A stretch of 21,266 nt of DNA. Source: Christensenella sp. UBA6345 (lineage in GTDB: Bacteria; Bacillota; Clostridia; Christensenellales; UBA1242). Below, piece after piece: positions 7,597 through 15,111 of the stretch. Position numbers and translations under genes: made by a program. The notes under the pieces are model-generated. The model was not told where the DNA came from and ran no database searches. It saw only the letters and a program-made list of their open reading frames with translations. Within the stretch, counting starts at the first letter, position 1, and each line of letters opens with the position of its first letter. The stretch is taken from contig DJSB01000030.1 in the NCBI GenBank assembly GCA_002437945.1, positions 1 through 21,266 of the forward strand, read 5' to 3'.

Positions 7597-8950
7597 TTTT
7601 AACCTCCTTAACTTCTTCTTTATTAGTATCTTCTTTTACTTCGATTACTTCAGTGGTTGCTGTCTTATTAAGGTCAACACCTTTAGTAAGTCCATAGGCT
7701 TTATAATTGGTGCAATTAATATCAAGTGCGATATTAATAAATCCACGAGTAACCACAAGAGTTGTAAACATAGATACTACCATACTAATAAGCAATGTAT
7801 AAGCAAATCCCCTAATAGCACCTGTACCCAACCATGCAAGTACGATAGCAGCAATTATTGTAGTAATATTACTATCTAAAACTGCTACAGATGCACGTTT
7901 GAAACCTGATTTAACACTTGCTGGTATTTTCTTTCCTGCTTTGCATTCATCTTTAATACGTTCGAAAATAACAATATTTCCATCAACTGCCATACCTAAA
8001 CCAAGTATAATACCTGCAACACCTGGTAATGTAAGTTGAACAAATGGTAATACTGAAAGTAAGAACATAAGGATAATTGTGTAGAATATTAAAGATAAGT
8101 TGGCAATTAATCCTAAATTTTTATAAATGATAAACATAAATGCAAATATTAATACTAAACCAATTAGTCCAGCAATAATGCTTAAAGTTAATGCGTCTTC
8201 ACCAAGTGTGGCTGTAATAACATTCTTTTCACTTAATGATAAATTAACTGAATAAGTACCACTTAATATTTTTGTAGCATATGCTTCTGCTTCTGCTTGT
8301 GTGTTCATGCCACCAGAAATAAATGTTTTTCCACCAGAAATAACTTCTTTAACTGTAGGAGAACTAAATAATTCCCCGCCTAAATAAATATATAATGGAC
8401 TTTGGCTAGTAGCAAGTTCGCTAGTTAAATTGTAGAATTTTGTAGCACCTGCAGTGGTAAATGTAATACTAACACCATGTTGATTGCTGCTAGAATCATA
8501 TTGATATTCTGCACTCTTAATATCTTTACCAGTTAATACCGCTTCGGCAGTATCAGACTCTTCTTTCTTAAATTCCAATTTGGCAGGTTCGCCAATTAAA
8601 TCTAATACTTCATCAGGGTTATCGACATCTGGTACTTCAATTCTAATTTGACTATTACCTTGTTTAATAATAGTTGCTTCTGGATAATCGGCAGTGATTA
8701 AATTGGTAAGTCTAGATATAGTAGCATCAATCTGATCATCAAGCGAACCTTCACTTTCACTAGATTTTTCACAATCGTATACTGCCATAACTCCGCCCTT
8801 TAAATCCAAGCCAAGTTGAATGCCTTTTGCAAAACCATTATAAGTATAATAGGTAAAAGGAATGTCAAAACTGAAAATTGTTAAAACAAGTCCTATTAAT
8901 GCAACAATACCGATAAGTATAAAATTACGGATTGCTCTTTTCTTTTTCAT
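7589..8950 (-). CDS. secD: Protein translocase subunit SecD
   Basis: SecD is the partner of SecF in the proton-driven export motor. The 453 residues include TM1 at about 7-29, the signature QLGLDLKGG at 45-53, an extracytoplasmic P1-type domain up to about 245, and five TM helices from about 255 to 410. The conserved motif GLGMAVDGNIVIFERIKDE starts at 317. The protein is shorter than the E. coli form (615 residues) but typical of Clostridia. The C-terminal 35 residues are a Glu/Lys/Val-rich cytoplasmic tail. AAGGAG lies 11 bases before the ATG, which is somewhat far, but there is no better start. Its own promoter is at 8984-9012. Confidence 0.97.
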   Translation of the reverse strand: MKKKRAIRNFILIGIVALIGLVLTIFSFDIPFTYYTYNGFAKGIQLGLDLKGGVMAVYDCEKSSESEGSLDDQIDATISRLTNLITADYPEATIIKQGNSQIRIEVPDVDNPDEVLDLIGEPAKLEFKKEESDTAEAVLTGKDIKSAEYQYDSSSNQHGVSITFTTAGATKFYNLTSELATSQSPLYIYLGGELFSSPTVKEVISGGKTFISGGMNTQAEAEAYATKILSGTYSVNLSLSEKNVITATLGEDALTLSIIAGLIGLVLIFAFMFIIYKNLGLIANLSLIFYTIILMFLLSVLPFVQLTLPGVAGIILGLGMAVDGNIVIFERIKDECKAGKKIPASVKSGFKRASVAVLDSNITTIIAAIVLAWLGTGAIRGFAYTLLISMVVSMFTTLVVTRGFINIALDINCTNYKAYGLTKGVDLNKTATTEVIEVKEDTNKEEVKEVKNV

Positions 8951-8983
8951 TACTTTGTTTACTCCTTAAAAGTTGCTGAAATT

Positions 8984-9012
8984 ATTATATATAAATATAT
9001 AATATAAGTCAA
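8984..9012 (-). promoter_or_regulatory. Sigma-A promoter of secD-secF
   Basis: TTGACT (9012-9007) and TATAAT (8989-8984) have the ideal 17-base spacing. The predicted start is near 8977, giving a leader of about 27 bases that contains AAGGAG. The rest of the 210-base gap up to 9160 holds the terminator of the preceding gene and otherwise only AT-rich sequence. Confidence 0.85.
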
Positions 9013-9073
9013 ACATAATCGTTTAAATTGTTCCCAGATAAATGAAAATAATAACACTAAATATTTACTAAAT

Positions 9074-9101
9074 AAAAAAAGACTAGAAAATTTATCTAGT
9101 C
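9074..9101 (-). terminator. Intrinsic terminator of the TIGR04086-type gene
   Basis: GACTAGA and TCTAGTC form a perfect 7-bp stem around a 7-base loop, followed by seven T residues on the minus strand. It lies about 60 bases after the stop of the small membrane protein gene and separates it from the secDF promoter. Confidence 0.85.
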
Positions 9102-9160
9102 ATTGTAATTTTTACATATTTTTCTAATTAAAAAACTAAAAATAGATTAAATATTTATAA

Positions 9161-9556
9161 TTAATTACGAATCTTTTTGTTTACAGCAAAAATACCACAT
9201 AATCCGCCTATTAACATAGCAAACCCCATATCAATAAACAAACTTGCATCTAAAGAAAATGTATTGCCAAGTATGCTAAAAATTAAATAAGCCAAGGCTG
9301 TATATACTAATCCTATAAGAATGCCTGTTACTAGTCCTTTTTGTTGGACTTTTTTAAGTGTAAGATAGCACCCTAGAAAAATGCTTAATATCTTGATAAA
9401 TTGATTAATAGGCATAATAAAATTGTCTGGAATATTGGTAAGTTTGATTATTACAGCGAATAGTAAAATTAAGATAAGTGTAATAGAAACAGCAATACCA
9501 GAACCTTTTAATACACTAGACAATACCACAAGATTATTTCTATTATGTTTTGTCAT
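9161..9556 (-). CDS. Small four-helix membrane protein, TIGR04086 family
   Basis: The protein is about 131 residues with four predicted membrane segments, at roughly 17-39 (VLKGSGIAVSITLILILLFA), 49-65, 73-95 and 105-124, each ending in short basic loops such as LKKVQQKG and NKKIRN. It resembles the TIGR04086 family of Firmicutes membrane proteins, which are often encoded next to yajC and secDF; no function is established. The ATG at 9556 is chosen because GGAAGG sits a few bases upstream of it. A GTG two codons earlier falls inside that ribosome site and is unlikely. It is a monocistronic unit with a terminator on each side. Its position between yajC and secD suggests a role tied to the membrane or export, but that is inference from neighbours only. 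Confidence 0.75.
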   Translation of the reverse strand: MTKHNRNNLVVLSSVLKGSGIAVSITLILILLFAVIIKLTNIPDNFIMPINQFIKILSIFLGCYLTLKKVQQKGLVTGILIGLVYTALAYLIFSILGNTFSLDASLFIDMGFAMLIGGLCGIFAVNKKIRN

Positions 9557-9578
9557 ATTCACCTTCCAAGTTAATGTT

Positions 9579-9607
9579 ATTATACAATATGTACAAGCAC
9601 TTTAACT
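9579..9607 (-). promoter_or_regulatory. Candidate promoter of the TIGR04086-type gene
   Basis: A perfect TATAAT (9584-9579) lies about 22 bases before the start codon, after the yajC terminator. The -35 region at 17 bases (AGTTAA) is poor, so the call rests on the -10 element and on the need for a promoter here. Confidence 0.4.
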
Positions 9608-9680
9608 TATGACAAAAATTGATAATTATAAGTTATATTTATTAAAAATTTATCTTAAATTTATGTATTATGCAAGAAAT

Positions 9681-9710
9681 AAAAAATCGCCTACAAATAG
9701 GCGGTTTTTT
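9681..9710 (-). terminator. Intrinsic terminator of yajC
   Basis: CGCCTA and TAGGCG pair around a four-base loop, with A and T tracts on both sides, so it could work in both directions. It lies 14 bases after the yajC stop. Confidence 0.85.
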
Positions 9711-9723
9711 AATATGCATAGTA

Positions 9724-10320
9724 CTACTTTGTTTCTTTTTTAGCAGTAGTCTTTTTTGTACTTGAAGTTTTGGTTGATTTTGTAGATTTAGTAGTTTTTG
9801 GTTTATTATCAACAGTCTCTACTTTTTCTTCTGCAGGACTTTCAACAACAGGTTCTACTACTTCTTCCTTTACTTCTTCCTTACTTTCACTTTCTTTCTC
9901 TTTTTCAGCAAGTTGTTTTTCAAGTTCTTCAAATTTCTTTTCACTTTCAGATTTTGTTTCTTTCTTTTCAGTATCAACTGGTAGACCATTTTCGTCTAAA
10001 GTTACTTCTTCTTTTTCGTCAATACCATATACAGCATTGATATGAATATTCATATAAGAAACTTTCTTATCTTCTCCAGTCTCGATAAGCAATATCTTAC
10101 CATCTGTAGTTTCGGTAATTTTTAATACTTTACCATATAAACCATAATAAGTCTTAATTCTTGCACCCGGAATAACCTTTTTAAGAAGTTCATTCCTATA
10201 AGTGTCTTCTTTTTTACGGCGATTGAATGAAATAAACATTAATACAACTAATGCAACAACTAATACAATCAACAAACCGTATTTTGAAAAGAAATTAGTG
10301 TTATTTAATAAACTTAACAT
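9724..10320 (-). CDS. yajC: Preprotein translocase subunit YajC with a long charged tail
   Basis: YajC is a small single-span protein that associates with SecDF. Residues 13-33 form one membrane helix (KYGLLIVLVVALVVLMFISF), followed by a basic stop (NRRKKE). The conserved cytoplasmic YajC domain covers about 42-100, with VIPGARIKTYYGLYGKV. Most YajC proteins end near residue 100-120. This one has 198 residues, with about 95 extra that are Glu/Lys-rich at 104-150 (probable helix or coiled coil) and then Lys/Thr/Ser-rich with repeated KST and KTT units to the end. AGGAG lies seven bases before the ATG. It has its own promoter and terminator. Confidence 0.92.
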   Translation of the reverse strand: MLSLLNNTNFFSKYGLLIVLVVALVVLMFISFNRRKKEDTYRNELLKKVIPGARIKTYYGLYGKVLKITETTDGKILLIETGEDKKVSYMNIHINAVYGIDEKEEVTLDENGLPVDTEKKETKSESEKKFEELEKQLAEKEKESESKEEVKEEVVEPVVESPAEEKVETVDNKPKTTKSTKSTKTSSTKKTTAKKETK

Positions 10321-10348
10321 AATATACTCCTATAATTTATTCTTTGTG

Positions 10349-10377
10349 ATTATAACAAATATATAATTTTTTAACAA
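10349..10377 (-). promoter_or_regulatory. Sigma-A promoter of yajC
   Basis: TTGTTA (10377-10372) and TATAAT (10354-10349) are 17 bases apart. The predicted start is near 10342, about 20 bases before the yajC start codon. The -10 element lies inside one arm of a 12-bp inverted repeat (10351-10393), described separately. Confidence 0.75.
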
Positions 10378-10393
10378 TGAAATATTTGTTATA
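10351..10393. repeat. Perfect 12-bp inverted repeat bracketing the yajC -35 element
   Basis: TATAACAAATAT at 10351-10362 and ATATTTGTTATA at 10382-10393 are exact reverse complements separated by 19 bases. One arm overlaps the yajC -10 element and the other lies upstream of the -35. It could be an operator for a dimeric repressor, or a 3' stem-loop of the tgt transcript. No T tract follows it. Confidence 0.5.
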
Positions 10394-10416
10394 TTTGGTT
10401 ATTTTTTGTAATAAAT

Positions 10417-11529
10417 CTAAATTTTGTAATTTTTTAAATATTCTTCTTTAAACTCTTTAAACCTATCTTCCCTAATTGCTTGTTTAATTTCTTCCATAAG
10501 GTTGGTTAAAAAGTGAATATTATGTATGCTTAATAATCTAGCACCTAATATTTCTCCAGCATTAATCAAATGTCTGATATATGCTCTAGTATAGTTTTTA
10601 CAAGCGTAACAATCACAAGTATCGTCAATTGGTCTAAAGTCTTCTTTATATTCGCCATTACGAACTACAAGTTTACCAGTACGAGTAAAAGCAGTACCAT
10701 TACGAGCGATACGTGTAGGCAATACGCAGTCAAACATATCAATACCACGTTCGACACCTTCTAAAATACAATCAGGACTACCTACTCCCATAAGATATCT
10801 AGGGACATGTGTAGGATAATATGGATACATAGCGTCCATCATATCGTACATAATATTTTTTGGTTCGCCAACAGATAATCCGCCTATAGCAACACCATAT
10901 TTAACATATGGTAAAACTCTTTGAACGGCTTCAATACGTAAGTCTTTATAGAAATTACCTTGAATGATTGGGAACAATGCTTGATTATCATTCTGGTGAT
11001 ATTTATAACATCTGTCTAACCAATTCATGGTACGTTCTAGTGCTTTTTCACTATGTTTTCTGTCTGTGCCATAAGTTGTACATTCATCAAATGCCATAAT
11101 AATATCTGCACCCAAGGCTTCTTGTATTTCCATATCTTTTTCAGGAGTAATATAGTGCTTTGAACCATTAAGGTGTGATCTAAACTCTACGCCATCATCA
11201 CTAATTTTTCTTAAATCAGATAGAGAAAATACTTGGAAACCGCCACTATCTGTAAGTATAGGTCTATCCCAATTCATAAATTTATGTAATCCGCCAGCCT
11301 TTTTTACAATCTCATGCCCTGGTCTTAAATATAAGTGATAGGTATTACTTAAGATTATTTGGGCTTTATTCTCTTTTAATTCTTCTGGAGTAAGACTTTT
11401 TACAGTGGCTTGTGTACCTACTGGCATAAATACTGGAGTTTCAATAACTCCGTGTGGTGTGGTAAATTTACCTATTCTAGCGCCACTTCTAGGGTCTTGC
11501 TTTATTGTCTCAAAACTAAATTTGTCCAT
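10417..11529 (-). CDS. tgt: Queuine/preQ1 tRNA-guanine transglycosylase
   Basis: Tgt exchanges the guanine at position 34 of GUN-anticodon tRNAs for preQ1, an early step of queuosine formation. The 370-residue product has the general-base Asp94 in LTDSGGFQVFSL, the nucleophile Asp267 in MFDCVLPTRIARNG, GGLSVGE at 216-222, and zinc ligands Cys305, Cys307, Cys310 and His336. The start is the ATG at 11529, because AAAGGA lies six bases before it and the family begins there. An in-frame TTG 11 codons upstream has no ribosome site. It is the last gene of the ruvC-ruvA-ruvB-queA-tgt run, 98 bases after queA. That gap holds hairpins. Confidence 0.97.
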   Translation of the reverse strand: MDKFSFETIKQDPRSGARIGKFTTPHGVIETPVFMPVGTQATVKSLTPEELKENKAQIILSNTYHLYLRPGHEIVKKAGGLHKFMNWDRPILTDSGGFQVFSLSDLRKISDDGVEFRSHLNGSKHYITPEKDMEIQEALGADIIMAFDECTTYGTDRKHSEKALERTMNWLDRCYKYHQNDNQALFPIIQGNFYKDLRIEAVQRVLPYVKYGVAIGGLSVGEPKNIMYDMMDAMYPYYPTHVPRYLMGVGSPDCILEGVERGIDMFDCVLPTRIARNGTAFTRTGKLVVRNGEYKEDFRPIDDTCDCYACKNYTRAYIRHLINAGEILGARLLSIHNIHFLTNLMEEIKQAIREDRFKEFKEEYLKNYKI

Positions 11530-11538
11530 AATGTTCCT

Positions 11539-11600
11539 TTTAATAAATGTTATTAAAGTCAAAAGAAAAGTTTCATTAACTTTATAATTTACTTTTGACT
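11539..11600 (-). other. Hairpin-rich leader between queA and tgt
   Basis: Two inverted repeats follow each other. The outer AGTCAAAAG / CTTTTGACT (11592-11600 with 11557-11565) encloses a second 6-bp stem AAAGTT / AACTTT. Next comes TTTAATAA-CAT-TTATTAAA (11557-11539), an 8-bp stem that ends at the tgt ribosome site AAAGGA. It does not match a preQ1 riboswitch as I know it. It may regulate tgt translation or be an RNA processing site; function unknown. Confidence 0.4.
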
Positions 11601-11627
11601 AATTTTTAATTCTGCACAAGACAGAAC

Positions 11628-12659
11628 TTAAATAAGCAAAGTTGCATCTCCAAAACTGTAGAATCTATACTTTTCTTTTACTGCTGTATTGTACATATTA
11701 AGAGTGTTTTCAATACCTAAAAAGGCACTTACTAACATAATTAATGTGCTTTCTGGCAAGTGAAAATTAGTGATTATTCCGTCAACAATTTTGAATTGAT
11801 AGCCTGGGTAAATAAAAATATTGGTATCTTCTTTACATTCACGCATTTTGCCATATTTTGTAGCCACACTCTCTAGAGTACGTATACTTGTAGTACCTAC
11901 AGCAATAACTCTCCTACCTTCAGCCTTTGCTTTATTGATAATATCTGCGGCTTCTTTAGTAACTTCATAATGTTCGGTATGCATATCGTGGTTAAGAATA
12001 TTATCTTCACTAACTGGTCTAAAAGTACCAAGTCCTACATGTAATAATACTTCAGCAATAATTACACCTTTTTCTTTAATTTTCTCTAGTAATTTTTTTG
12101 TAAAATGCAAACCTGCAGTTGGTGCTGCACTACTACCATCATATTTAGAGTAAACTGTATTATATCGTTCCTTATTAGCACATTTTTGTTTGATATAATG
12201 TGGCAATGGCATTTCGCCTATGCGATTAAGTATTTCTTCAAATATACCATCAAACTTAAATGTAATATTACAATTGCCAAAATCATTAATTTGTGTAACA
12301 ACACATTTAAGTTCGTCACTAAATGAAACTTCAGTACCTACTTTAACACGTTTAACTGGTTTAATTAATACTTCCCAATCTGTAAGATTTTTACGTTTTA
12401 ATAATAAAACTTCAATTTTTGCACCAGTATCAACTTTAGTACCATACAATCTTGCTGGTATTACTTTTGTGTTATTAACCACAAGTACATCACCTGCTTT
12501 TAAATAATCAATAACATCTCTAAATATTTTGTGCTCCATAACACCAGTGTCTTTATGGTATACTAATAATCTAGAACTATCTCTAGGTTCGGCTGGAGTC
12601 TGGGCAATTAATTCTTCTGGTAAATCATAATAATAAGTTTTTTTATTGTAAATATCCAT
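11628..12659 (-). CDS. queA: S-adenosylmethionine:tRNA ribosyltransferase-isomerase QueA
   Basis: QueA adds a ribosyl group from SAM to preQ1 in tRNA, making epoxyqueuosine, the step after Tgt. The 343 residues match the family. Signature segments are YDLPEELIAQTPAEPRDSSR near residue 11, GSSAAPTAGLHF near 178, HVGLGTFRPV near 208 and ITNFHLPESTLIMLVSAF near 300. Its ATG overlaps the ruvB stop by one base (TAATG), so translation is coupled to ruvB, and AAGGA within the ruvB end serves as ribosome site. tgt follows, so both tRNA queuosine enzymes are made from the ruv transcript. Confidence 0.97.
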   Translation of the reverse strand: MDIYNKKTYYYDLPEELIAQTPAEPRDSSRLLVYHKDTGVMEHKIFRDVIDYLKAGDVLVVNNTKVIPARLYGTKVDTGAKIEVLLLKRKNLTDWEVLIKPVKRVKVGTEVSFSDELKCVVTQINDFGNCNITFKFDGIFEEILNRIGEMPLPHYIKQKCANKERYNTVYSKYDGSSAAPTAGLHFTKKLLEKIKEKGVIIAEVLLHVGLGTFRPVSEDNILNHDMHTEHYEVTKEAADIINKAKAEGRRVIAVGTTSIRTLESVATKYGKMRECKEDTNIFIYPGYQFKIVDGIITNFHLPESTLIMLVSAFLGIENTLNMYNTAVKEKYRFYSFGDATLLI

Positions 12660-13705
12660 TATTCTTCTTCCTTACTTACAAACATATCTATATATTTTTG
12701 ACGATTAGCATTAATAGGTTTACCTAAATGTTTATAAGCATTAGGCAATGCAATACGTCCACGTGGTGTGCGAGCAATAAATCCTAATTGGATTAGATAT
12801 GGTTCGTATACATCTTCAATAGTATTGGACTCTTCTCCAGTGGCAGCACTTAATGTATCTAGTCCTACTGGTCCACCTTGGAATTTATCTATTATGGTTA
12901 ATAATAATTTTCTATCGGTATAATCTAGTCCTAATTCGTCTACTTCAAGCATCTCTAATGCATCTTTACATAGTTGTAAATTAATAATACCTTCGCCTTT
13001 AATTTCGGCATAATCTCTTACACGTTTAAGAAATCTATTGGCTATACGTGGTGTGCCACGACTCCTTAATGCAAGTTCGGTACATGCTTGGTCGTCAATT
13101 TTTATATTAAGAATTTTGGCAGAACGCATAATAATACGACTTAATTCTTCTTTAGAATACATCTCTAATCTACATACAACACCAAAACGATCACGTAATG
13201 GCCCAGTAAGCATACCTGCCTTTGTAGTAGCACCAATTAAAGTAAATGGTTGTAATTTAAGACGCATTGTCCTAGCACTTGGACCTTTACCTAATATAAA
13301 ATCTAAAGCATAATCTTCCATAGCAGGATACAATACTTCTTCTACTGATCTACTTAATCTATGGATTTCGTCAATAAATAATACATCATTTTTATTAAGG
13401 TTGGTTAATATACTAGCCAAGTCAGCAACTTTTTCAATTGCTGGTCCACTGGTTATTTTTAAACTACTACCAAGTTCATTGGCAATAATATGACTTAAAG
13501 TGGTTTTACCTAGTCCCGGTGGGCCATACAATAATACGTGATCAAGAGATTCGCCACGCTTTTTTGCTGCTTGAATATAAATATTAAGTTGATTTTTAAC
13601 TTTTTCTTGTCCTACATAGTCATCCATAGTTGTGGGACGAAGTGTATTTTCTACATCTTCATCTTCCATATTTCTGGTGCTAGTAATAAATCTATCGTCT
13701 TCCAT
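12659..13705 (-). CDS. ruvB: Holliday junction branch migration ATPase RuvB
   Basis: RuvB is the hexameric AAA+ motor that drives branch migration of Holliday junctions held by RuvA. The 348 residues show Walker A GPPGLGKT at 61-68, Walker B LFIDEIH at 109-115, sensor 1 in GATTKAGML at 158-166, the arginine finger Arg171 in LRDRFG, sensor 2 near SRGTPRIANR, and the C-terminal winged helix. The ruvA stop is fused to the ruvB ribosome site (TAGGAG), five bases before the ATG. Confidence 0.98.
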   Translation of the reverse strand: MEDDRFITSTRNMEDEDVENTLRPTTMDDYVGQEKVKNQLNIYIQAAKKRGESLDHVLLYGPPGLGKTTLSHIIANELGSSLKITSGPAIEKVADLASILTNLNKNDVLFIDEIHRLSRSVEEVLYPAMEDYALDFILGKGPSARTMRLKLQPFTLIGATTKAGMLTGPLRDRFGVVCRLEMYSKEELSRIIMRSAKILNIKIDDQACTELALRSRGTPRIANRFLKRVRDYAEIKGEGIINLQLCKDALEMLEVDELGLDYTDRKLLLTIIDKFQGGPVGLDTLSAATGEESNTIEDVYEPYLIQLGFIARTPRGRIALPNAYKHLGKPINANRQKYIDMFVSKEEE

Positions 13706-13712
13706 GGCACTC

Positions 13713-14303
13713 CTAATTCATATTTCTTAATGCTTTTTGAATAATAACTTCGGTAGTATCGTCTGGCAATGCTACTTTTTTAATAAGTTTAAGTGCATCA
13801 AATTTACTTAATCCCATGTTAACTAAAAGTTCACATGCTTCGTCACAGGCAGATGAAGCAAAATCAGTATAAGCAATCCCATCAATTAATGGTAAACTTA
13901 AATCGCCTAACTTACCTTTAAGTTCAACAATAATACGTTCGGCTGTTTTCTTACCTACACCTTTTGCTTGTGATAATGTTTTTACATCGCCAGAAGTAAT
14001 ACAATTAATTAAATTATTAATACTTAATGAACTTAAAATAACTAGTGCCATCTTTGGACCTACTCCAGATACGGTAATAAGTTCAAGAAACATATTTTTT
14101 TCTTCTTTACTTAAGAATCCAAATAATTGCATAGCATCTTCTCTAACTTGAAGATAAGTATATACTTTAGCCATTTCTCCTACACTTGGTAGATTGGATA
14201 AAGTGTTATTAGAAACATATATTTCATAACCAACGCCATTGCAGTCTATTACTACATATTGCTCGGTTTTTTCATCAACAATTCCGCTTATAAATGAATA
14301 CAT
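13713..14303 (-). CDS. ruvA: Holliday junction DNA helicase subunit RuvA
   Basis: RuvA tetramers bind the four-way junction and load RuvB. The 196 residues include the N-terminal OB domain (about 1-62), two helix-hairpin-helix motifs with VSGVGPKMALVIL near 78 and AKGVGKKTAERII near 113, and a C-terminal RuvB-binding three-helix domain from about 148. AAAGGAT precedes the ATG. It follows ruvC after a 76-base gap and is translationally linked to ruvB. Confidence 0.98.
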   Translation of the reverse strand: MYSFISGIVDEKTEQYVVIDCNGVGYEIYVSNNTLSNLPSVGEMAKVYTYLQVREDAMQLFGFLSKEEKNMFLELITVSGVGPKMALVILSSLSINNLINCITSGDVKTLSQAKGVGKKTAERIIVELKGKLGDLSLPLIDGIAYTDFASSACDEACELLVNMGLSKFDALKLIKKVALPDDTTEVIIQKALRNMN

Positions 14304-14379
14304 AATTATCCTTTTTAATAAAACTCATATTAAATTTCAATACATATTGAGTATACTATAAATCTAGCAAAAACAAAAA

Positions 14380-14880
14380 CTATTTAATGTCAGTATTTGA
14401 CAAAATTAAATTAGTTTGACTATGGCATAGTGCCACTGCTAATGCATCTGCAGCATCATCAGGTTTAGGAATTTTGTTAAGGTTAAGTATTGCTTTAACC
14501 ATATACTGAACTTGTTGTTTTTCTGCTCTACCATTACCAGTAAGCGCTTGTTTAATCTGGAGTGGTGTGTATTCGTACAATTTATCTGCACCCATAAATT
14601 TAGTAGCAGCGAGCACTGTAACACCCCTAGCCATAGCAACATTAATTACTGTCTTTTGGTTGGTATGATAGAAAAGTTCTTCTATAGCAAAATGGTCTGG
14701 TTTATATTTGTTAATTAAATACTCTAACCCATCATAAATTTTGTTAAGACGAACAGACATTTTTAAACTTTTATCAGTTTCAATAACTCCATAATCTATA
14801 ACCTTTGTTTCTCGTGGTGTAGTCTCTATTACTCCAAACCCAACTATAGCATATCCTGGGTCAATACCTAATATAATCAT
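14380..14880 (-). CDS. ruvC: Holliday junction resolvase RuvC
   Basis: RuvC is the dimeric endonuclease that cuts Holliday junctions symmetrically. The 166 residues carry the metal-binding acidic residues: Asp7 in LGIDPGYAIVGFG, Glu67 in FAIEELF, and Asp142 and Asp145 in KPDDAADALAVALCH. GGGAG lies upstream of the ATG. It is the first gene of the ruvC-ruvA-ruvB-queA-tgt run and has its own promoter and a hairpin leader. Confidence 0.97.
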   Translation of the reverse strand: MIILGIDPGYAIVGFGVIETTPRETKVIDYGVIETDKSLKMSVRLNKIYDGLEYLINKYKPDHFAIEELFYHTNQKTVINVAMARGVTVLAATKFMGADKLYEYTPLQIKQALTGNGRAEKQQVQYMVKAILNLNKIPKPDDAADALAVALCHSQTNLILSNTDIK

Positions 14881-14906
14881 ATCTTCTCCCGACTATTATG
14901 CAAACT

Positions 14907-14945
14907 AAAAAAAATAGCCTAATTAAGTTATTTTTTAATGCTATT
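14907..14945 (-). terminator. Terminator-like hairpin at the 5' end of the ruvC transcript
   Basis: On the minus strand AATAGC-ATTAA pairs with TTAAT-(TAG)-GCTATT, an 11-bp stem with a 3-base bulge and an 8-base loop, followed by a run of eight T residues in all. No gene lies just upstream. The stem begins at about the transcript start predicted from the promoter at 14949-14977, so it would act in the ruvC leader. It may be an attenuator, or the end of a very short RNA. Confidence 0.55.
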
Positions 14946-14948
14946 CAT

Positions 14949-14977
14949 AGTTTAATTATTTTTAAAAAAATTGTCAA
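14949..14977 (-). promoter_or_regulatory. Sigma-A promoter of the ruvC-ruvA-ruvB-queA-tgt unit
   Basis: Consensus TTGACA (14977-14972) and TAAACT (14954-14949) are 17 bases apart, with a T-rich spacer. The predicted start is near 14942. I see no LexA-type box of the B. subtilis kind (GAAC-N4-GTTC) around it. Confidence 0.8.
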
Positions 14978-15052
14978 TTGATTTATAGAACATAAGTTTG
15001 ATAAACCAATTAATTTTTGTTGTATGTACCATGCATTTTTCAATAAATAGCA

Positions 15053-15102
15053 ACAAAAAAAACACTTAAATTAATAACAAAACATTATTATATTTAAGTG
15101 TT
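15053..15102 (-). terminator. Strong intrinsic terminator after yebC
   Basis: AACACTTAAAT and ATTTAAGTGTT form 11 base pairs, extended inside by TAATAA / TTATTA after one bulged A, giving 17 pairs around TGTTTTG. The T tract continues the stem (TTTTTTTT in total). It starts ten bases after the yebC stop. The region 14978-15052 beyond it shows nothing else. Confidence 0.9.
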
Positions 15103-15111
15103 AATTGATAA

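Noticed and set aside
9557..9562. GTG start two codons before the ATG of the TIGR04086-type gene
   Set aside because: The GTG overlaps the GGAAGG ribosome site itself, so spacing would be zero.
9770..10045. Plus-strand Ser/Phe-rich open frames
   Set aside because: They are the antisense reading of the low-complexity E/K/S-rich tail of yajC.
11530..11562. Upstream TTG start for tgt
   Set aside because: It would add 11 residues not seen in the family and has no ribosome site; the ATG at 11529 has AAAGGA.
11604..11626. Terminator after queA (TTCTG / CAGAA stem)
   Set aside because: Only five base pairs with a short, interrupted T run; too weak to call.
14304..14379. Promoter before ruvA (TATACT around 14352)
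   Set aside because: The -35 match is poor and spacing is off; ruvA is probably read from the ruvC promoter.
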